Shown here piece after piece: positions 57,421 to 64,000 of a stretch of 64,000 nucleotides of DNA. Made by a program: the position numbers and the translations under genes. Numbering within the stretch: the stretch's first letter is position 1; every line of letters starts with the position of its first letter. The notes under the pieces were generated by a model that saw only the letters and a program-made list of their open reading frames with translations, did no database searches and was not told the origin of the DNA. The stretch is from Diphasiastrum complanatum (Eukaryota; Streptophyta; Lycopodiopsida; Lycopodiales; Lycopodiaceae), in contig CM055092.1 of the NCBI GenBank assembly GCA_029204225.1, positions 69,720,252-69,784,251 of the forward strand, given 5' to 3'.

Positions 57421-59668
57421 CCCAAGATGGATCAGATGTGAACTTCGATCTAATGATGAATACACATCATTAAAACAAGCCATCCGAGAAGAGGATGAGG
57501 GATCAGATGTTGATGAATTAAGAGAACATAGAGCACACCATGTTGTCCATGACTCTAGACCAAATGACAAAACTCGAGAACAATTATGGAAAGCCCAGAT
57601 GGAGTTGCTTAACCAGCAACACCAACAACAGATGGAGAAACTCACGAAAAAATTTCAAAACACCCTAAAGTCTATATAGAGCTCCATGCCAGGTCAGTTA
57701 CCCACTAACCAAATCCATCATAGAGGAAATAATACCTAGTGCCCTCATTGTCAAGGTGCACACACTGGCAATGAGTGCCCAACATATCAACCAGTCCCAA
57801 ATACTTCCTTGATTAAATGCGACATCTGTGACTTCATGGGCCATACCTCATTCTACTGCTACTACAACCCGAGGAATCAACCTCAGGACCAATCAAGAGA
57901 ACAATACCAACCTCCTAGACAACAATTTGTTTTTCGGAACCCATCTCAACAATATCCTCCATGAAACAATCCGCATATTCATATCCCACCAAGACAACCC
58001 AAGAATGAACCTCACCCTCAACCTCAATTGGCACTTTTAGGTCCACCTCCAAGGGGCCATCAAGATGTAGCAGCACAAAAACATCGACATCATAAAGAAT
58101 CTGCACCAACACATTTTGTCGATCACTCCTATGATCAAACATACCATCAGGATAACACACCCACTTCTGGTAGTTCCCTACAGGGACTCGAAGTATTCAC
58201 CGAACTTCTGCAGACTCAAATCATAATGCCTCTCCATAGCTCAATGAAATCTTTCACTGGTCTTCAATGTTATATCCACCGAAGTTTTCAGCTGCCCACT
58301 TTTCCAGATGAATAGCGAAAACCAGACGAGATTTCAGAATTTCTTCAAACTTCCATGAATCTGATGAATATAGGTGTTGCTAAGGGGACTAGCATCACCT
58401 TACCTATGTCCTATAAAGATTACCCAACAGTATCCACTGTCCTTGATACTGGATCAAGCATCAACATAATGGCTTTGTCACTAGCAAAGTCATGGGGATT
58501 TAAGATCTTAGATCAGCCACATTACAACCTTCGTATGGCAGATCAGTGAGTAACCGACCCTGTAGATCACTTATCGATTATGCCAGTACGTATTGCAGGA
58601 GTCAAATTTACCATCGATTGTGTCATTCTTGATCTACCAGATGATGCAAATATGTATAAACTCCTTCTTGGCACACCCTGGCTACACATGGTAGGCGTTG
58701 TCCAAGATTGGAAGCGTAGCAAAATAACCGTTGGCAACAACAAAAAACAAGTCATTGTTGATTCATCTGGCCACGTAAAGCCCGCCAAGGTTTATGATGA
58801 TTGGATATCTACAACATATGATGAATCCGATAGTGTTCCAATCCAACTAAAAGGACACTATACAAGATCAACTGATATTATAAATTGGGATCAAGCACTG
58901 GCCACTGTGGATTGTGCTGATTCCAATAGAAGTCGAATTGAAACCGCCGTAGAAGAAACATATATTTTACCATCTTCTACGAACATTGAGATGCCCATCA
59001 TTCCACTAATGATGATAGACCCAATTCCTATAGCTTGGTGACCAAGAAAATCTAGTGTCTCTGCCGCCTATGTTTTGGAAGATGGTATTCTTTTGATGGA
59101 TGATGATGAAATGATTGACGAACATGTGCTTCTATATCTAGATCAAAACCGTTATACCCCACAATCCATTCCCAAGGAGATTAAGTCGCCAGGGCCTCTG
59201 GCTCATGTGCAACTCACGTCCAATGTACCCAACACCACGACCTACATGCCTAAACCCAAGGTCTACAAATGGGACATGTATCCAGACGAAGTCTGGGATA
59301 CAATAAACGAAGAATTGATTCAAGAGGCAACCACACCACCTCCCCAACAAACCAAAAAATCTTGGTTCCAAAAAAATAAAGTCATCAACACAAAATTAAC
59401 CGAGCGCCAAAAACAAATGCGTGAGAAGCTTAAGCAACCAATCAAGCCATTGTCTGAACATCACAAAGACAAAACCTCCGATCAAGCTTCCACATCTGGT
59501 AGCACATCCACCCAGATGATTCCCAAGCTCGAGAACTTTTTGGAATCTCCTTTTGACCTACCCAAAAAATTCAAAGATTTCACACTTGATGACGTGGTCA
59601 TCCAAGTGCCACAACCCCAACGATGTTGGATTATTCTCCTTCTTACCAATCGACTAAATTGGTTTTAA

Positions 59669-60058
59669 TCTTCATCCATTGTTTATCCAGTTCTGCGGAT
59701 TTTCCCGTGTGTTTAGATAGTCTGTAGAATCACAAGTGTTTTTACACAGTCTACACGGAGTTTACGACAGTGTCGCATTTTTTGCGTGACTGAAATTTCA
59801 TGTAAAATCACAATGTCGCATTTTTCGCTTTTTCCAAAGAGCCTCAAATGTTGAGGAGATGACTCTGGCAAAGTGCGGGACAACTCTAAATGAGATTTAA
59901 GGGCACCTTCGTCTTTTTGTTTTTTTCGCGAAAAATTCGACAGTGTCGCATGTGGCTGTTTTAGTTCATTTCTGCAAAGCAACAATTTTGGTTCATTTAT
60001 GCAGACATAATGTTTACAGCCAATTTCACCACTTATCAGCAATCAATGATAAGGGCTG
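59669..60058. other. No gene; short repeated motif
   Basis: The motif AGTGTCGCAT or AATGTCGCAT occurs three times (about 59770, 59811, 59943). Otherwise nothing recognised. Confidence 0.4.
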
Positions 60059-61285
60059 TGTTGTAAAGTTACCTTTACAAGCCTTACTTCCAGAGCCACT
60101 GACGCCAGTATTGTCCCTGGCACCAGCAGCGTCCCTGCTGCTCCTGGCGCCACCAGCGTCGGTGCCGCTCTCGGCACCACTGTGACCAGAATCCAGCCGA
60201 CGCCAAGTTCCTATGGCTGAAAATCTCTGATCAGTTCTAGCGAAGTCCAGAGAGCTCCGATCGATGTGCAATCACCTCACATGATCTAGGCATGATTAAA
60301 GGAAGCCTGGGGATCAATAAATTCTGGAGAGAGAAAATGACTTTCTAGAGAGAGAAAACATGCTTTACCAGCCTGGGTAGAGTACTTGGTAAGAGGGGAG
60401 GTGGAAAATCCCACCAATACTATAGGAGAGTGCGGGTTGCGACTCAGGGCGAGCTCCAACCAAGTCTCAGCCTCCCTTGCTGGAATGTTGTCCTGGCACT
60501 CGCCTTGGCATGCCAGCGCCCCAGAGACTAGGGTCGGTCACACACTTGAAATGTAACCTTCTCAGATTTATCAATAAAGTGGAATTTTTCTCAAACTGAC
60601 TCTGATTACCTTCTGGGTTTCAGTGTTCGGTAAAAGCGCCAGTTGTAAGGCTGCTTCAAACTTTTTAATTTGGCACATAGTTAAGGGTCGTATCTCGAGA
60701 TGCAAGCAGTATGCCGTCGGGACCATTTGGTCCGTGGCGCCAGCGGTATGCTATCGGGAACTGGTTGTTCCAGGAACTGGTTGTCTCCATATTTGTCGCG
60801 GCTTGTGGTTCTGAGTGTTCCTTGCATGAACGTGAATGGGTTAAGCTCTTGGGGAACGAGCTCTAACCTGTCAGTTGAGTTGGATGGCTTGCTTGGGTGA
60901 AAGTTACCTGTTTATGGCTGTCCAGTCTAGCATGGCGCCAGGTTGGCTTCCAGCACTCGTGACGAAGCTTTTAGTTGGTTAAGTATGATGTAAGTCAGAC
61001 CGCTTGCTTGGAATGGATGTTATTCGTTTGTAACGAAGCTTCGAGCTAGTTCAGTTTGATGTATGTCGGGCGGCTGGCGCGGAGGGAAGTCACCCACATC
61101 GGGACCCCCGATCTGGCATGGCGCCAAGTTGGATCTCAATGTTGGTTTCGGAACTTCAAGTTGGTTAAGTCTGATCTTTGTTGGTGAGTTGGCTGCTTGT
61201 ATGTCAAGTGGGTTTGGATGGCAAGAGTTGAAGGCTGGGAAGCTAAGTCGTGTTTCCCAGCTCCCTTTGGGATGCCTGCGCTACA
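60059..61285 (+). repeat. 5' LTR of the LARD-like element
   Basis: Starts TGTTGTAAAGTTACC. Its first 400 bp are repeated at 63614-64000. An AATAAAGTGG polyadenylation-like signal lies near 60574. The right border at about 61285 (...GCGCTACA) is inferred from the primer site only, since the 3' LTR is cut by the window end. Confidence 0.65.
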
Positions 61286-61287
61286 TG

Positions 61288-61300
61288 TGGTATCAAAGCC
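61288..61300 (+). other. Primer binding site of the LARD-like element
   Basis: TGGTATCAAAGCC, one base from the standard TGGTATCAGAGCC, two bases after the inferred LTR end. Confidence 0.65.
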
Positions 61301-63599
61301 GACTGGCCGGTCAGCTATGTGGATCTCGCGGAAATGGCCACTGTTTGGGGTTCATCAGGACAACTGTTGTGCAAGGTGATGCCCACAGTGTAAGCACAGG
61401 TGCGTCCACAGTCAGGGTGGTCGACAGAATGGGGGACTTGATGAGTCAAGGTGCTGCCCTTGAGGTGTAAGCACAGTCAGTTCTCGCGGTTCGGGCCTGG
61501 CGCTGTCTACACGTAGGACAGATGAGACAATGTGCTACCATTAGGTTGGTGTAAGCATGGTCTGTGCCTTGTGGGGTGCAGGGCGACATATTCAAACTGT
61601 ACAGGTTAACCATTGATACAGAGATGCTGCTCGAATTTGGGTGTAAAGCACGGGTGGTTAGCTGTCGATGCGGGATAGCTGCCGATCATTTAGCTATAAG
61701 GGCTATCGACCAAAAAGTGGTGGGGCGTGACTGAGGCAATGTGCTGCTTAATGGTGAAAGCACGGATAGTTGGAGGGGTGTTCCTTGTGGGCTGATTGTG
61801 ATCGATCTGTATGGGCGCGGCCAGGCAAAGGTCCTTTGGCAGGACTATCTCAAAGGGGGACCTTGTCTTTGTTACCTGTTAGTAAACTTGCCTGAGTGTC
61901 TTGCTTGCATGTATTCGTGGTGAGTCTTAGTACTCGTGCTTTGCCTGGTTTGCATGATTGCTTGTGATACAAGAAGTTGATGGCTCGAGAAAGAACCTTT
62001 CTTTTGAAGGCTGACACCATCAAACAAATAGGACTACAGAAACTGTGGGGCGGATTTGTAGTTCAAGTATTTGCACGTGAACGTCAACGAAACGACTAGA
62101 TGTTTGCAAAGGATGGATGGCTAGCCTGTTTCTTGGGTCAGTTTCATTTGCGACGACGCCCAACAGACGCAAGTATGAAGTCAAAAAGTTGGAAAGAGCA
62201 AGTTCAAGAGAGATCTTCTATAGAGCAGTTGGTCTTCATTTGGGATGGCTACCTTCGGAACTGAAACTCACTGAGCATGGGTGATGTCCAATATCAGTTA
62301 GGTTTTTCCTCAAAGAGTCAAAAGACTAGGATCCTCTTCAGAGATTGGCAACAAGTTGGATCAAGCCATAATCCTAGCAGATGAGAAGCAAAGTGTTGGA
62401 AAGGCTTTTTGTCAGAGAACTCTACTCTAAGTCCGATCAACTGTTTCTATAAGTGGAGGGGAACTCACACACACCTCTCTCTTGGGGCAAAGTTTGAATG
62501 AAAGTTCATCAAAAGGGGGGCAAATTCAAGGTGACCTAGCCATACTCACACGAGGAGACTGGCAAACTTTGGACCTAATAAGTTAACAAGTTTTTGTTGT
62601 GGAAGGGAAAGCTTGTTATAGGCTTTCTCTGGACCAGCAATGATGAGGAGACATAAGGAGTATGCTGACTTGTGTTACGTGTAAGACAGCTGATCAATGA
62701 AGGAACTGTGAAAGTTGAGTCTTGCACGAGAGACTTGGTACTTCGAATGGATGCTAAGGGACGGTTCGTGTTGAGATCGAACTAGTGTGCATGTGTCTAA
62801 TTCAAAGAGAGCTACTTGAAGCCAAGCTAGAGGTACACTTCTTGTTTTGACTGTGAGGTAATTGACCAGTGATGGAATTGTGAAAGTCAAGTTTTGCGCA
62901 ACAGACATGGCACTTCAAACGAACGCGAAGAGATAGTTCATATGCGGATCAAACTGGTGCCACCCCTTGGCTCTCCACGAGGTCAATGGTTACATTTGGA
63001 TTGATTCAAAGACAACTACCTCAAGCTAAGTGAGAGGTGCATTGCGGAGTACTCAATCTTTGCCTACCTCAAAGAGCCAAAAATAAAAAGTATCAAGATC
63101 AGGTTGGAACAAGGAGAGAAATCAAGGTGCAGAAGCAACAAGGCACGGAGTGGACCATAAAGTGGGCAATCAAATGATAAATCCTTTGGCTCAAGGAGCC
63201 CTGATACCTGTGCGGAATTCATCAAATCTGGAGCTCAGGGAGCTCAACACAAAGTGCATCAAGGACAAATCAGGAGCTCAACGGAGTTCCAAAGTCAAAG
63301 TCAGAAGCGACAGGGGCGAACATTTCACAGAAAGGCCTCTGTCACCAGTTAATAAGGTTCTTGGGTTTTACAAAAGCGATATAAAACCTACGCTTTTTCC
63401 AAACAAAGTGATATTTTCAAGTTAAATAATTTTTCAGTACAAAGAGCTGAGCCTCCGACTTGTAGTGTGCCAGCTTCAATGTTAATAAAAAGTGGCTAGT
63501 AAATTGAACACTGTGCCAAGTAGATCAAATGTATAGTTACTTTTAATTGGGAGGCACCTTTACTTTAATCTGACATCTGATGAGGATATCAGATCTTAT
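61301..63599 (+). other. Non-coding interior of the LARD-like element
   Basis: Only short ORFs (longest 91 codons at 63150-63425) without known domains. Two blocks at about 62690-62850 and 62862-63035 are diverged copies of each other. Both carry GTGAAAGT followed by an AGTCTTGC/AAGTTTTGC-like stretch, and later an ATTCAAAGA..CTAC..AAGC stretch and a GAGGT core. Confidence 0.6.
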
Positions 63600-63613
63600 A
63601 AAGGTGGGGTGGA
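63600..63613 (+). other. Polypurine tract of the LARD-like element
   Basis: AAAGGTGGGGTGGA directly before the 3' LTR start. The LTR start itself reads TATTGTAAAG where the 5' LTR has TGTTGTAAAG. Confidence 0.65.
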
Positions 63614-64000
63614 TATTGTAAAGTTACCTTTACAAGCCTTACTTACGGCGCCACCGGTGCCAGCAGCATCCATGCTGCTCCCGGCGCCACTCCCGGCGCC
63701 ACTGTGACCAGAATCCAACCGGCGCCAAGTTCCTACGGCTGAAAATCTTTGATCGGTTCTAGCGAAGTCCAGAGAGCTCAGATCGATGTGCAATCACCTC
63801 ACACGATCTAGGCATGATTAAAGGAAGCCTGGGGATCAATAAATTCTAGAGAGAAAAAATGACTTTCTAGAGGGAGAAAATCCTAGAGAGAGAAAACGTG
63901 CTTTACCAGCATGGATAGAGTACTTGGTATGAGGGGAGGTGGAAAATCCCACCAATACTATAGGAGAGTGCGGGTTGCGACTCATGGCGAGCTCCAACCA
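63614..64000 (+). repeat. 3' LTR of the LARD-like element (partial, window end)
   Basis: Matches 60059-60462 with indels in a GGCGCCACY-type short repeat (63648-63705), present in different copy number in the two LTRs. An antisense reading with TWRRLDSGHSG is open in both LTRs. Confidence 0.85.

Larger units (their letters stand above)
56886..59668 (+). pseudogene. Gag-ZK copy D: Gag end, zinc knuckles, DTGS retropepsin; no RT
   Basis: Starts mid-Gag (FKRLKSQVQEQPTESMLIIWFL), is broken by an insertion at about 56965-57415, then resumes at GLPRWIR. A coiled-coil segment follows (MELLNQQHQQQMEKLTKKFQ), then knuckles CPHCQGAHTGNEC and CDICDFMGHTSFYCYY (about 57740-57860), and a Pro/Gln-rich stretch. 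The retropepsin core reads VSTVLDTGSSINIMALSLAK (about 58434) with YKLLLGTPWLHMVGVVQDW (about 58654), typical of gypsy-class proteases. A further 200 codons (59075-59668) have no recognised domain (SWFQKNKVINTKLTERQKQM). Stops separate the parts. No RT, RNase H or integrase follows before 60 kb. Confidence 0.78.
60059..64000 (+). mobile_element. Large non-coding LTR element (LARD-like), running off the window
   Basis: A 5' LTR of about 1.23 kb (60059-61285), an iMet-type primer site, about 2.3 kb of interior, a purine tract and the first 387 bp of the 3' LTR are present. The interior has no gag, protease, RT or integrase reading. This matches large retrotransposon derivatives, which depend on proteins from other elements. 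The base composition is visibly richer in G and C than the copia elements. Confidence 0.75.

Noticed and set aside
60026-60271. Antisense ORF with TWRRLDSGHSG that is also open at 63596-63793
   Set aside because: Both copies are in the LARD LTRs, so shared openness is expected; composition is dominated by a GC-rich GGCGCC repeat.

Overview
The window looks like nuclear DNA of a land plant. It is AT-rich, has no bacterial-style operons, and is built almost entirely from plant-type LTR retrotransposons: Ty1/copia elements with UBN2-type Gag, tRNA-iMet primer sites (TGGTATCAGAGC) and 5-bp target duplications, plus Ty3/gypsy elements including a chromovirus. Long (GA)n tracts and a small inverted-repeat element are also present. 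The sequence alone does not fix the species; a repeat-rich seed-free plant (fern or lycophyte) would fit, but this is a weak guess. I found no intact host gene, rRNA, tRNA or CRISPR array. The best host-gene candidate is a decayed SET-domain-like fragment at 38.2-39.2 kb.

Layout. 0.19-6.6 kb: a young complete copia element (Copia-1, minus) with almost identical LTRs, TSD GTATG, one nonsense codon and one frameshift. 7.3-9.3 kb: a copia 3' end (minus) fused to a gypsy PR-RT remnant. 9.3-12.6 kb: Copia-2 (plus), with Gag joined to the end of integrase by an internal deletion. 12.6-16 kb: Copia-3 (minus), Gag to integrase only, with a (GA)n tract in its presumed LTR. 16.8-23.1 kb: fragments, including a gypsy-like gag cut by a copia 5' LTR, an unknown gene fragment, head-to-head copia pieces and a three-copy coding-like tandem repeat. 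23.15-31.8 kb: two minus-strand copia remnants, one of them split by a complete plus-strand copia-type element (25,986-30,558, TSD TCAAG). That element keeps a long Gag-containing ORF but has lost reverse transcriptase, RNase H and the integrase catalytic residues. 32.4-34.2 kb: a copia 3' end/LTR fused head-to-head to another copia piece, then hairpin/MITE-like DNA. 34.2-38.2 kb: featureless. 38.2-39.9 kb: SET-like pseudogene and neighbouring minus ORFs.

40-60 kb is dominated by one family of gypsy-like Gag units that I call Gag-ZK here: Gag, zinc knuckles, a coiled coil or a DTGS retropepsin, and no recognisable RT or integrase. There are copies at 40.8-43.2, 45.0-45.6 plus 53.2-53.9, and 56.9-59.7 kb, with a further fragment at 16.8 kb. 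One copy was interrupted by a chromovirus (45,594-53,217, TSD CTCAT) with Gag, PR, RT, RNase H, integrase and chromodomain but many stops. 60.06 kb to the window end is a large LTR element with about 1.2 kb LTRs and a non-coding interior (LARD-like).

No genes here work together as a pathway. The functional relations are those of retrotransposition: autonomous copia and gypsy machineries, now broken, beside elements that keep only packaging or priming signals and would need proteins supplied in trans. Recurrent themes are nesting, inverted fusion of element halves, and a 14-bp palindrome (TTCACACGTGTGAA) found in or near the LTRs of several different copia elements.
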